NCBI RefSeq assembly: GCF_000800015.1
Contig: NZ_JUGR01000001.1
Location: 2,232,001-2,296,000 of the forward strand
Reading direction: 5' to 3'
Origin: Terriglobus sp. TAA 43
Lineage (GTDB): Bacteria > Acidobacteriota > Terriglobia > Terriglobales > Acidobacteriaceae
DNA length: 64,000 nucleotides
Shown: in pieces, positions 25,802 through 34,480 of the stretch
How positions within the stretch are numbered: the first letter of the stretch is position 1
How the letters are laid out: every line of letters starts with the position of its first letter
Position numbers and translations under genes: made by a program
Notes under the pieces: generated by a model
Database searches by the model: none
Seen by the model: only the letters and a program-made list of their open reading frames with translations
Told to the model about the DNA's origin: nothing

Positions 25802-26419
25802 TCAACCGGCGATGGGCAGGTTCCAGTGGAAATGCACCGCCGCCATGCGCGTCACAAAGCAGCAGACAATCCCTGCCAAATCCGCCATCGGCGGCTTAAT
25901 GCCAGACTTCCGCAGAGTGACGGTAACGGCAGCTCCAAGAAGAGCCGCAGCCGCATAAACATCCGCCTTCAACACATTCGGAATCTGATTGATCAAGACG
26001 TCGCGAAGAGTGCCACCACCAACCGCCGTCAGTCCACCCAGCATCGTTGCCATCAGTGGATGAATACCGTATTCAATCGCCTTGGTGGCACCGGCTACCG
26101 CAAAAAGACTTAGACCCGCCGCATCCAGAACCTGCACCCAGCCCTCGCCGCTGGCGGCTATGGATGTGCGCAATGTGAAGACGATCAATCCCGCAACCAG
26201 AGCGGTGGCCACATAGCGCCAGTCGCGCATGGCATTCGGAGGCGTCGCGCCCAGCAAAAGGTCGCGCACAATACCGCCGCCCAATGCCGTAAGAAACGCA
26301 ACCACCAGAACCCCAAGGAGATCCAGCCGAACATGTACGCCAGTGGTGGCTCCTTCGGCGGCGAAAAGAGCGGTGCCGATCAGGTCAAGAAACAGCAAAA
26401 GGTGGTCGCGCACACGCAT
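25802..26419 (-). CDS. TRIC-type (YadS/UPF0126) cation channel-like membrane protein
   Basis: A 205-residue integral membrane protein with two tandem copies of the family unit: LLLFLDLIGTALFAAEGATTG...FLTALGGGIVRDLLLG and LDAAGLSLFAVAGATKAIEYG...LGGLTAVGGGTLRDVLINQ. The paired GGGxxRD motifs are diagnostic of the YadS/trimeric intracellular cation channel family, about seven membrane segments in total. Bacterial members conduct monovalent cations; the physiological role is unsettled. ATG 26419 (MRVRDHLLLFLDL) chosen because the family starts right before the first membrane segment. Confidence 0.9.
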   Translation of the reverse strand: MRVRDHLLLFLDLIGTALFAAEGATTGVHVRLDLLGVLVVAFLTALGGGIVRDLLLGATPPNAMRDWRYVATALVAGLIVFTLRTSIAASGEGWVQVLDAAGLSLFAVAGATKAIEYGIHPLMATMLGGLTAVGGGTLRDVLINQIPNVLKADVYAAAALLGAAVTVTLRKSGIKPPMADLAGIVCCFVTRMAAVHFHWNLPIAG

Positions 26420-26607
26420 GTGCCCCACTATAAAGTGCCGTGCCACTTTACGACGCAATGCAATCTATCGGACATATTCATTTGCCAAACAAATTTCGGC
26501 GAGCGTCTACTCGCTAATACAGACTTCCGAGTCGCTCAGACATTGGCTACGCCTGTCCGGCCCGTGCATTTACACGCACTTCAACCGTTGGCAAGGAGGG
26601 GGTTCCC

Positions 26608-26847
26608 GTGGAAGCCGTCAGCACCCAAGCGCTTGCGTACTCTCATCGAAAAAACCCAAATCAAACGTACGACTCCATCTGCCACCGCTGCTTCTCCACA
26701 GTGGCGACGGAGAGCAACGAGAGTGCCCTCGCAAAACACGAACAGCAGCATGAGTGTGGAGCGATGGCCCAGGCCCGGACGCTGATGCATAAAGACACAT
26801 ACATGTCCGCCGGACGAATGATTTCCTCTTCAGTAGACGCTGCCTGA
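26608..26847 (+). CDS. Small CxxC protein, putative zinc-binding
   Basis: A 79-residue protein beginning with GTG at 26608, preceded by an exceptionally good ribosome site AAGGAGGGG at 26593-26601 (6-base spacing). The middle carries SICHRCFSTVATESNESALA followed by KHEQQHEC, i.e. C-x2-C ... H-x3-H-x-C, a plausible single zinc site. I recall similar short 'SICxRCF...' proteins in Acidobacteriota genomes, but cannot confirm that here. It occupies an otherwise gene-free stretch between the TRIC gene and the M1-like gene. No function can be assigned. Confidence 0.55.
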   Translation: MEAVSTQALAYSHRKNPNQTYDSICHRCFSTVATESNESALAKHEQQHECGAMAQARTLMHKDTYMSAGRMISSSVDAA

Positions 26848-26862
26848 AAGGCCGCCCTTCCG

Positions 26863-29121
26863 TTAACGCAGCGGTGTCGGAGCGATCGTGATGGAGCGAC
26901 GATGAAGCGACGTTCCTGCCTCCGGCACGCTGCCATCATTCACCAAAACCTCTGCCGGCTCTGCTTCAAACGGAATACGAATCGTGGCCTTGCCGTGTGC
27001 GGGAACGCGTAGCGGAAGTGTGTTGGTCAGCGTTCCGGCGCGCACAGTCACAGGGACCTCAGCATCAGTTCCGCCGGTGTTCTGCACCTCGACCGCAACA
27101 AGCCATGAACCTGCCTGTGCCACTTCCTTATCACCGCCCCAGCGGGCGCGAGGATCATCCGTTGGTGCCTGCACTTCTCTGCCAATGGGACCGCCGTAGG
27201 CTTGCTGATGCTGCGGCAGCAGGTTTGCAGGTGCTGTGGCGCGCTCAATTTTGCGCGGCGCAATCGCCGCAATCTCCAGTTGCGGCAGCGTGCCGGTGCC
27301 CTGAATCCAGTTCTGGAAGAACCAATCCAGCTTTTTCGTTCCGGCAACCTGCTGCACCATCTGTTCGAAACTCGCGGTCTCCTGTGCAGCAGACCCGGGC
27401 GTATTTTCCTGCTTCAATCGCCAGCCGGACAACGCTCCCTGCAGAGATTCCTCGCCAACAATGTTTCGCAGCATCTGCAGCACGTAAGCAGAACGCACAC
27501 GCGCACATGAAAGTTGTGTGCAAGTCGATAGCGACGTAACAGGGCCATCCACAACCGGCGCGTCCGACGAAGAAGAACTCATCTGCGGCGCGGCATCCGC
27601 ATCCATCTGCCGCAAGCGCTTCGATTCCGCCGCCAGTCCAGCGAGCGCCGTGCTGCGGTCATTGCCGCGTTCGGCCCACAGAGCCTGCATAAACTCCGGA
27701 ATGCCATCACGAAGCCATGCAGCATCAAGACCATCCGGGAGCCACGCCGACGTCAGCGGCACCACCAGCGAAGGCGCAATCGCCGCAGGCTGCGCCGTGC
27801 GCAACGGAGCCACCAGGAGCGCGCCATCCGCATACCCGGCAGCATCGGGAATCGGCAGATCAATCACATCCAGCGGACGCGACGGCTTGGGACCCAGCCA
27901 CTGTTCCAGCATCGGGCGTACTCGCGCAGCAGTTTCGCCAATCGAAGCAGCACGATCTGCCGCATCCGTGACGACACGCACCAGGCCGCCTGCCACTTCC
28001 TGAGGCGCAGCCAGCGTCACGAACAACGAAGGCGTGCGAGGCCCCAGCTTGGCCATCGACCATGTCGCCGTGGCAACTCCCTCTGCAGCAGCGGTCAGGT
28101 GCTGACGATTGCCACAGAAGAATGCTGCATCCGGCTGCGCACCCTCATATTCCAGCGTGAGATGAAGCGCAAAGGCGCTCTCCACTTCGCGCGCGCGGCT
28201 CGCCTCCACAGTTTTCGGCACGGCCGCTCCATCTTTCAGAAGCGCAGGATCGCCGGTAACGGGATACCACAGCACATTCCCCAAACCGCGCAGGCCGGTA
28301 AAGGCGTCCGTAACCGTGTCCCAATCCGTGCGAACGGCAACTGCCGAGGGTGCTCCCAGCTCCAGCAGGCGCGCCCCGCTTGCCGCGATCGTGCCACCGT
28401 AATAGAGATCCAGCTTTGCGACAGCACCCGGTGCAAGAGCTTCCGGCAGAGTGAACACACCCTCGGAAGCAACACCCGTATGATCCAGATCGTCGCGGAG
28501 ATGATGCTGCTCCAACTTGAGCGGACCACCCTGGGCAATCCGCGCGCTCTCCCATTTCAACGCGCCAGAAACCTGCAACGCAATCGTAGAAAGCGGCTGC
28601 GTTCCAGTGTTCTTCACCGTGACCTGCGCACGAACTTCGGCAAGCCCGGTGTGTGTATTGAGATGAAAATCCAAATCGCGCGCAGCAACAAGAGGTGCGC
28701 GACGCGCCTCCGCTGGCACCTGCGCCGCAGCAGCAAGATCCGCTTCCGTAACAACCAGAGGCGACACAGACGCCACCGCGTCCTCAGAGCTACTGGAAGA
28801 CGACTCCGCAGATACTGTCTGTGACGGCTCTACCGGTGAGGCATCGTCATCTGCCGCATCATCGGGCGAACGTCTGCGCAAACGTGGCGGATGCGCACTG
28901 GAAGAAACTCCGGGTTTCGCCGGGGTAACGGCAGGCTGCTCCGCTTCCGGCGCAACAGGCTCTTCGTGGCGCTCAAACAGCACGGTGCCCTTCGACGCAG
29001 GCTGCTGTTGTTGTTCCGTCTGCGGTTGCGGTTCAGTTTGCTGAGCGAAAGACGCAACAGGCAGCAGCGATGCCGCTGCAAGCAGATACGGAACGAGCCG
29101 GTGTGGATGGGAATGCGACAT
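26863..29121 (-). CDS. Secreted M1-peptidase-like protein lacking the zinc site
   Basis: A 752-residue exported protein with signal peptide (to about residue 26) and a Gln/Pro/Ser/Asp-rich linker (30-115). Residues 145-250 form a beta-rich domain like the N-terminal domain of M1 aminopeptidases (LDFHLNTHTGLAEVRAQVTVKN). A helical region follows (380-620) with WLRDGIPEFMQALW at 469-482, which aligns with the WL-x-EG-x-A-x-Y helix of M1 enzymes. The HExxH zinc motif that should precede it is absent (VPLTSAWLPDG instead) and the third zinc ligand Glu is Asp. The last 130 residues form a beta domain. Probably a pseudoenzyme or binding protein of the envelope. Downstream of rlmB on the same strand, 23 bases apart. 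Confidence 0.65.
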   Translation of the reverse strand: MSHSHPHRLVPYLLAAASLLPVASFAQQTEPQPQTEQQQQPASKGTVLFERHEEPVAPEAEQPAVTPAKPGVSSSAHPPRLRRRSPDDAADDDASPVEPSQTVSAESSSSSSEDAVASVSPLVVTEADLAAAAQVPAEARRAPLVAARDLDFHLNTHTGLAEVRAQVTVKNTGTQPLSTIALQVSGALKWESARIAQGGPLKLEQHHLRDDLDHTGVASEGVFTLPEALAPGAVAKLDLYYGGTIAASGARLLELGAPSAVAVRTDWDTVTDAFTGLRGLGNVLWYPVTGDPALLKDGAAVPKTVEASRAREVESAFALHLTLEYEGAQPDAAFFCGNRQHLTAAAEGVATATWSMAKLGPRTPSLFVTLAAPQEVAGGLVRVVTDAADRAASIGETAARVRPMLEQWLGPKPSRPLDVIDLPIPDAAGYADGALLVAPLRTAQPAAIAPSLVVPLTSAWLPDGLDAAWLRDGIPEFMQALWAERGNDRSTALAGLAAESKRLRQMDADAAPQMSSSSSDAPVVDGPVTSLSTCTQLSCARVRSAYVLQMLRNIVGEESLQGALSGWRLKQENTPGSAAQETASFEQMVQQVAGTKKLDWFFQNWIQGTGTLPQLEIAAIAPRKIERATAPANLLPQHQQAYGGPIGREVQAPTDDPRARWGGDKEVAQAGSWLVAVEVQNTGGTDAEVPVTVRAGTLTNTLPLRVPAHGKATIRIPFEAEPAEVLVNDGSVPEAGTSLHRRSITIAPTPLR

Positions 29122-29144
29122 GAAAATCTTCAGAAAATGGGCGG

Positions 29145-29936
29145 CTACGAGCCGAGACCCTTCCGTGGCTTGGACGCCTTCGCGGGCGGTTCGGCAGCAG
29201 GACGCTGCTTGACCCGACGCTGCCGCGCGGCCTCATACATCACGACCGCCCCCGCAACCGACACATTCAGCGACGGCACAGCACCCGCCATCGGGATACG
29301 CAGGAGGAAATCGCAAGTGCGCTTCGTAAGGTCGTGCAGGCCCGCACCCTCGCGCCCCATCACCAGGCAGATGTCGGCGTTGAAGTCGAACTGGTCGTAG
29401 TCCATGGTGCCGCGCTCGTCGAGCCCGACAATCCAGATGTTCTGCTTCTTCAGGTCCTCGAGCGATCGCACCAGATTCGTAACTTTAGCCACGCGAACAT
29501 GCTCGGTTGCCCCGGCAGACGCCTTCGCCGCAGCCCCACTCAGGGGAGCCGACCGGCGCTCGGGCAGCAATACGCCGTCCACGCCAGCACCATCCGCCGT
29601 ACGCAGAAGGGCACCCATGTTGTGAGGGTCTTCCACTCCATCCAGGGCCAGAAAGAACCGCTTCGCTTCGCTACCCGAATAAATTAAGTCTTCAATCGTC
29701 AGCAACTTGCGTTCTTTAAGGAATGCCACCGCACCACCGTGGTTTTCACTCCGGCTCATGCGCTGCAGCTCTTCCCGGCTGCCATGGCTCACGCGGACGC
29801 GCGCCGCACGGCACAGGTCGAGCAGGGCGGCCACACGCGGATTGGCGGGGCCGGAAAGGACGGTGATATGGTCCAGGTCTTTGGGCCGTACACGGACGGC
29901 TTCGGTGACGGGATGGAGCCCGAAGAGAATCTCCAT
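29145..29936 (-). CDS. rlmB: 23S rRNA 2'-O-methyltransferase RlmB-like (SpoU/TrmH family)
   Basis: A 263-residue cytoplasmic methyltransferase of the SPOUT class. Residues 1-75 are the SpoU substrate-binding domain (MEILFGLHPVTEAVR). The catalytic knot domain has motif 1 LDGVEDPHNMGALLRTADGAGVDGVLLP, motif 2 ICLVMGREGAGLHDLT and motif 3 RIPMAGAVPSLNVSVAGAVVMYEAAR. RlmB methylates the ribose of G2251 in 23S rRNA in the peptidyl-transferase region using S-adenosylmethionine. A basic Lys/Arg/Ala/Pro tail of about 25 residues extends the C-terminus. Divergent from the ECF sigma gene. Confidence 0.92.
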   Translation of the reverse strand: MEILFGLHPVTEAVRVRPKDLDHITVLSGPANPRVAALLDLCRAARVRVSHGSREELQRMSRSENHGGAVAFLKERKLLTIEDLIYSGSEAKRFFLALDGVEDPHNMGALLRTADGAGVDGVLLPERRSAPLSGAAAKASAGATEHVRVAKVTNLVRSLEDLKKQNIWIVGLDERGTMDYDQFDFNADICLVMGREGAGLHDLTKRTCDFLLRIPMAGAVPSLNVSVAGAVVMYEAARQRRVKQRPAAEPPAKASKPRKGLGS

Positions 29937-30063
29937 ACTCCCAGTCTACGCGGAGGCAATCCTCCCCGGAAAATAGAGCTTTTCATCCGCCGTTCATCCA
30001 CCCTAAAATGGATGGGCCGGACCGCATTGCACACTTCGTGTACTTCAGGGACAACTTTTCCAC

Positions 30064-30777
30064 ATGCTGAAAGAAAATTCTTTCGGGAGCCGCGTCTTTT
30101 CCGAGCAACCCCGCGTCAACAATGATGTGCAGGGTGCTTTGTCCATTACGGCGGCAATGCTGGAAGCCAGCGAGCAGGAAAACGCTGCGATTGCGTACGG
30201 CCTGAAGCAGCAGGATCCTGAGTTGCTGGATCGCCTGATCGACACCTATCAGCACCGCCTGATGCGTTACCTGACCTTCCTCACCGGCAAGCGTGAAACC
30301 GCTGAAGACCTGTTCCAGGAGACCTGGATGCGCGTGCTAATGCGCGGCGCACAGTACAACGGCAAGGCCCGCTTTGATACGTGGTTGTTCACCATCGCCC
30401 GCAACCTTGCCATTGACCTTTCGCGTAAACGCACAATGGCATCGCTGGATGAACTGCAGGACCCGGGCAATGACGAGCGCCCCTTTGAGATTGCGATTGA
30501 CGGACCTTCGCCGTTTGAGCAGTTTTGCTCCCGTGAAGATGCCGCAGAAGTAAGCGCCGTGCTGCTGGACCTGCACGCGTCCTACCGCGAAGTGCTGGTT
30601 CTGCGCTTCCATGAGGAAATGGCGCTGGAAGAGATTGCAGCTGTCACGAAGTCCCCGCTTTCCACGGTGAAGTCGCGTTTGTATCGCGGCCTTGCTGCGT
30701 TAAAGCCGCAGATTGAGAAGCTCCGTCGTGAGCGGAACCTCGTCCCAAGGACGGCCGCTCAGGGAGGGCTCTCTTGA
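30064..30777 (+). CDS. ECF-family RNA polymerase sigma factor
   Basis: A 237-residue sigma-70-family factor of the extracytoplasmic class. Region 2 is LLDRLIDTYQHRLMRYLTFLTGKRETAEDLFQETWMRVL...FDTWLFTIARNLAIDLSRKR. Region 4 is LHASYREVLVLRFHEEMALEEIAAVTKSPLSTVKSRLYRGLAAL. It has an unusually long N-terminal extension (about 45 residues before region 2) and an acidic linker between regions. It is immediately followed by two membrane proteins, which by position are candidates for its anti-sigma/sensor partners. Confidence 0.93.
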   Translation: MLKENSFGSRVFSEQPRVNNDVQGALSITAAMLEASEQENAAIAYGLKQQDPELLDRLIDTYQHRLMRYLTFLTGKRETAEDLFQETWMRVLMRGAQYNGKARFDTWLFTIARNLAIDLSRKRTMASLDELQDPGNDERPFEIAIDGPSPFEQFCSREDAAEVSAVLLDLHASYREVLVLRFHEEMALEEIAAVTKSPLSTVKSRLYRGLAALKPQIEKLRRERNLVPRTAAQGGLS

Positions 30778-30779
30778 GC

Positions 30780-31154
30780 ATGGCAATTTCGGAGGACCCG
30801 CGCACCCCAGGTTTTGATGCACGCGCGGCGGTGGTTAACCGTACCCACCGCGTTATCCGCCAGCGTGCCAATGCCATGCGGGAGCGCAAGCGTACTACCC
30901 GCGATCTGATTGTTCCGTTCGTTGTCTGCTCGGCTCTTCTGCTTTTCATTGCAGCCGCCGTGCTGCACGTAACGGATGAAAGCATCTCCGACATCGCCGG
31001 TATCTGGAAACGCATTGTGGATCTGGGCGCGGATGCGGGCAGCGAAGTAAGTCTGCTGTTGCTTTGGTTTCTGCCTCTTTCGGTTATCACTGCTGCAGTA
31101 GTACTGCTCCGCCGCAATCGTCGTCCGTCGGACCGCAATGACAAGGTAAGGTAA
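30780..31154 (+). CDS. Two-segment membrane protein, candidate anti-sigma partner
   Basis: A 124-residue protein with a basic cytoplasmic N-terminus (about residues 1-43, ARAAVVNRTHRVIRQRANAMRERKRTTRD) and two membrane segments (44-63 and 90-110) followed by an Arg-rich tail. ATG 30780 lies 2 bases after the sigma gene's TGA; a TTG at 30774 would overlap it. Its tight coupling to the ECF sigma gene suggests an anti-sigma role, but there is no zinc-finger (HxxxCxxC) anti-sigma domain. I do not recognise the family. Confidence 0.7.
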   Translation: MAISEDPRTPGFDARAAVVNRTHRVIRQRANAMRERKRTTRDLIVPFVVCSALLLFIAAAVLHVTDESISDIAGIWKRIVDLGADAGSEVSLLLLWFLPLSVITAAVVLLRRNRRPSDRNDKVR

Positions 31155-31159
31155 GGCCC

Positions 31160-31714
31160 ATGGTGTGGAAGACGGAACGTAGCCAGCGACCGGACGTGGA
31201 ACAGAGCGACGACGAGCTGAAAATGATTCCGCTCTGGTCGGTCATCCTGTCCGTCATGGTGTTCGCCGGTATCCAGATGCTCAGCTATGGATATTTTGGT
31301 GGCCCCCCTCCCGGTGGACCCCGCCATGGCAATCCCATCATGCATGCCATTGGCAGCTATAGCTGGGGAGCCGCTCTGGCCAGCTATGTTCTGCTGATTG
31401 GTTACATCAGCCGCGATGTGAAGCGTCGCAATATGCGTCCCGCATTGTGGATGCTGATTGTGCTGGTCATGCCCGGCGGCATCGGCGCCATCGTTTACTT
31501 CCTGTTGCGCCAGCCCATTCTGAGCCGCTGCCCCTCATGCCGCACAGAAGTCGCCAGCGACTTCCACTTCTGCCCGCAGTGCCAGTTCCAGATGAAGCCG
31601 GTCTGCGGTCAGTGCTTCCGCGGCGTGCACATCACCGATGTGTACTGCACCAACTGTGGCCATGACCTTGCAGAAGACGCCATGCCCGCACGGCTGCGCT
31701 CCTACAGCGACTAA
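31160..31714 (+). CDS. Membrane protein with C-terminal double zinc ribbon
   Basis: A 184-residue protein. Three hydrophobic segments (residues 22-43, 67-85, 95-117) end in a PLDc_N-like stretch (LWMLIVLVMPGGIGAIVYFLL). A cytoplasmic tail carries four CxxC pairs (CPSC, CPQC, CGQC, CTNC), i.e. two zinc ribbons. A glycine/proline-rich loop (GGPPPGGPRHG) lies between the first two segments. Starts 5 bases after the preceding gene with GTAAGG as ribosome site, so it is third in the sigma operon. It may be a membrane scaffold or signalling component; no enzymatic motif is visible. Confidence 0.75.
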   Translation: MVWKTERSQRPDVEQSDDELKMIPLWSVILSVMVFAGIQMLSYGYFGGPPPGGPRHGNPIMHAIGSYSWGAALASYVLLIGYISRDVKRRNMRPALWMLIVLVMPGGIGAIVYFLLRQPILSRCPSCRTEVASDFHFCPQCQFQMKPVCGQCFRGVHITDVYCTNCGHDLAEDAMPARLRSYSD

Positions 31715-31872
31715 CGATCAGTCTCGCATCGCCGCCCCAGCGGATACCCATAACAGTCATAGTTGTCACCCATAGTTGTCCCCAAACGTACCTGCCGGAA
31801 ACTTCCGCAGCGATTCGGCATACGTTGCGCGTACTTGCTACAAAGGATGGAAGTCTTTCTTTGGAGCCCCCT

Positions 31873-33945
31873 ATGCGCTTTCTGACCGTTGCGCCGTTTG
31901 TCCTGTTTGCCGCGAGTGTTTCCGCACAAAATCTGACCTCGCAACCTGCACCCACCGGCGCACAGAAGCCATTGGTACCGCTGGAGACATTGCCGTACTC
32001 ACCAGTGCTGAACCTCACCAGCCTGGACCGCAGCGTGAATCCCTGCGACGACTTTTACAAATTTGCATGTGGCGGCTGGCAGAAGAACAATCCCATCCCT
32101 GCCGATCAGTCCGCATGGAGCGTCTACGGCAAACTGACTTACGAGAACCAGCAGTTTCTTTGGGGCATTCTGCGCGATGCCGCAGCCATGAAAGATCGCA
32201 ATGCCACCCAGCAGAAGATTGGCGACTACTTCGCAGGCTGCACCGACGAACCTGCAATTGATAAGCGTGGTTTCGATCCAGTAAAGCCCGCACTCACCCG
32301 CATTGCAGATTACAAGTCACGTGAAGCCCTGCTGAAAGATCTGCCCGCCTTCGCAGTCGATGTGGATGGTTCGTTCTTCTTCAACGCCGGTTCTACACAA
32401 GACCCGCAAAACGCAAACGACGTCATCGCCGGCGAAGACGCGGGTGGGCTCGGCCTGCCCGACCGTGACTACTACCTGAAGACCGACCCGAAGAGCGTAG
32501 AGATTCGACAGAAGTACGTCGCCTACATCGAGAAGCTGCTCACCATGAGCGGTGAATCCGCAACACAGGCAAAGACCGATGCAGACGCGGTGATGAAGCT
32601 TGAGACTGCGCTGGCAACAGCGTCGCTTTCGCGCGTGGATCGCCGCGATCCCTACAAGATCTTTCATCGCCTCACGCTTGCCGACCTGCAGAAGCAGGTC
32701 CCTGCGGTGGATTGGGCACACTTCTATCAACTCGCCGGAGCGCAGAGCTTCACCACGCTGAACATCTCGCAGCCAGAGTTCAACAAGGCTCTGCAACAAC
32801 AACTCACAACGGCACCGCTGAATACGTTGAAGGCTTATCTACGCTTCCACGCTCTGACCTCGGCCGCACCACAGATGAGCAAGCCCTGGCGCGAAGCGCA
32901 GTTCGACTTCTTCAGCCACTACCTGCGCGGCGTTCCCTCCATGTCACCACGCTGGCGTACATGCACACGCCAGGTGGATGACTACATGGGTGAGGCACTG
33001 GGGCAGGAGTTTGTGCGCCGCACCTTCTCCGCGGACACACGCGCAAAGACGCAGTTGATGACCAATCTCATTGAAGACTCTATGAAGCAGGAGATTGAGC
33101 ACCTCGACTGGATGAGTCCTGCAACAAAGGCCGAGGCGCTGAAGAAGCTGAAGACCATTCGCAACAAGATTGGTTATCCCGATCATTGGCGCGACTATTC
33201 GAAGCTGACCGTTACAAGCAACGATTACTTCGCCGATTATCACAACGCAGTGATGTTCGAAAGTGAACGCGACTTTGGCAAGATCGGCAAGCCCGTAGAT
33301 CGCAATGAATGGATGATGTCACCGCCGACGGTAAACGCTTACTACGATCCGCAGATGAATGACATCAACTTTCCAGCGGGCGTTCTGCAGCCACCGCTGT
33401 ATGAAGCAAAGGCCGACGACGCGCCGAACTACGGCAACACCGGATCAACGATTGGCCATGAATTAACGCATGGTTTCGACGATCAAGGACGCCAGTTCGA
33501 TGCAGAAGGAAACCTGCGCGACTGGTGGACAAAGGAAGACGCAAAGGGCTTTGAAGACCACATCAACTGCCTGCGCGATCAGTTCGCCGCATACACCGTT
33601 GTCGATGACATTCACATCAACAGCAAGCTGACAAGCGGTGAAGATGTAGCCGACCTCGGCGGCACGTTGATTGCTTACATGGCGTGGAAGAAAGCAACCG
33701 AAGGCGAATCGTTAAAGCCCGTTGACGGCTTCACACCAGATCAGCGCTTCTTCGTCGGATTTGCGCAGTGGGCGTGTGAGAGCCAGCGACCGGAACAGCT
33801 TCGTATGAATGCGCTTACCAACGAACACTCGCCGGGCTATGCACGCATCAATGGCATTGTGGTGAACATGCCGGAATTTGCGAAAGCATTTCAATGTGCA
33901 AAGACAGCGCCCATGGTGAAAGCCAACGTCTGTAGAGTCTGGTAA
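31873..33945 (+). CDS. Secreted M13-family zinc metallopeptidase (neprilysin-like)
   Basis: A 690-residue exported endopeptidase with a Sec signal (MRFLTVAPFVLFAASVSAQ). Family hallmarks are DRSVNPCDDFYKFACGGW near the mature N-terminus, NAYYDPQMNDINFPAGVLQPP, the zinc/catalytic motif GHELTHGFDDQGRQFD (HExxH), SGEDVADLGG carrying the third zinc ligand, and the C-terminal end CRVW, which is typical of full-length M13 proteins. Cleaves peptides, presumably in the periplasm or outside. ATG 31873 chosen over an upstream in-frame GTG because the signal peptide begins there and TTGGAG precedes it. Monocistronic. Confidence 0.95.
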   Translation: MRFLTVAPFVLFAASVSAQNLTSQPAPTGAQKPLVPLETLPYSPVLNLTSLDRSVNPCDDFYKFACGGWQKNNPIPADQSAWSVYGKLTYENQQFLWGILRDAAAMKDRNATQQKIGDYFAGCTDEPAIDKRGFDPVKPALTRIADYKSREALLKDLPAFAVDVDGSFFFNAGSTQDPQNANDVIAGEDAGGLGLPDRDYYLKTDPKSVEIRQKYVAYIEKLLTMSGESATQAKTDADAVMKLETALATASLSRVDRRDPYKIFHRLTLADLQKQVPAVDWAHFYQLAGAQSFTTLNISQPEFNKALQQQLTTAPLNTLKAYLRFHALTSAAPQMSKPWREAQFDFFSHYLRGVPSMSPRWRTCTRQVDDYMGEALGQEFVRRTFSADTRAKTQLMTNLIEDSMKQEIEHLDWMSPATKAEALKKLKTIRNKIGYPDHWRDYSKLTVTSNDYFADYHNAVMFESERDFGKIGKPVDRNEWMMSPPTVNAYYDPQMNDINFPAGVLQPPLYEAKADDAPNYGNTGSTIGHELTHGFDDQGRQFDAEGNLRDWWTKEDAKGFEDHINCLRDQFAAYTVVDDIHINSKLTSGEDVADLGGTLIAYMAWKKATEGESLKPVDGFTPDQRFFVGFAQWACESQRPEQLRMNALTNEHSPGYARINGIVVNMPEFAKAFQCAKTAPMVKANVCRVW

Positions 33946-34048
33946 TCGGACGCGGTTCTCTTTTTTGCACAACAGGCAACGAGAGGACCGCGACCTTTGC
34001 TCCAAGTGTGTGTCCACTTCAATGCAGTTCGGAAGTGAGGGAGCACGA

Positions 34049-34405
34049 ATGAACACAAAGACACGTATCGCAACACTCGTACTTGGCGCCGGCATGATCG
34101 CCGCGCCTGCAGCACTTTTCGCTCAGGGCCCACCGCCACCGCCGCCAGGCTACGGCCAGGGACCCGGACGTTGGGATGCACCCCCTCGCGAATATACCCG
34201 CGATATCCAGCGCCAGGGTTATCGTGATGGCTTGTACGGTGCGCAGAAGGATTTTGAAAATCATCGCCGCCCCACAGTGATGAACCGCGATGAGTATCGC
34301 AACTATCGCGGACCAGATCGCCGTGGCTACCAGTCTGCTTTCCAGCGCGGCTACAACGCTTGGTGGGGCCACCAGCGTGGACCAGGTGGACCTCGCCCTT
34401 ACTAA
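34049..34405 (+). CDS. Small exported Gly/Arg/Tyr-rich protein
   Basis: A 118-residue protein with a clear signal peptide (MNTKTRIATLVLGAGMIAAPAALFAQ) and a mature part rich in Pro, Gly, Arg and Tyr. It includes PPPPPPGYGQGPG and internal repeats of the form RDIQRQGYRDGLYGAQKDFENHR and RRGYQSAFQRGYNAWWGH (a GY-x-x-G/AF helix repeat). I associate this repeat type with small periplasmic proteins of Acidobacteriota, function unknown. GAGGGAG ribosome site 5 bases before ATG 34049. Followed by a strong terminator. Confidence 0.7.
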   Translation: MNTKTRIATLVLGAGMIAAPAALFAQGPPPPPPGYGQGPGRWDAPPREYTRDIQRQGYRDGLYGAQKDFENHRRPTVMNRDEYRNYRGPDRRGYQSAFQRGYNAWWGHQRGPGGPRPY

Positions 34406-34420
34406 AAACTCGTGAACATG

Positions 34421-34453
34421 AGAAAGCCCGCACAGGATGCGGGCTTTCTTATT
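34421..34453. terminator. Bidirectional rho-independent terminator
   Basis: Perfect 12-bp stem AGAAAGCCCGCA/TGCGGGCTTTCT with a 5-base loop and a T-rich tail (CTTATTTC), between two convergent genes. Confidence 0.85.
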
Positions 34454-34480
34454 TCTGGTCGCTATCCGATGCGACCACTC

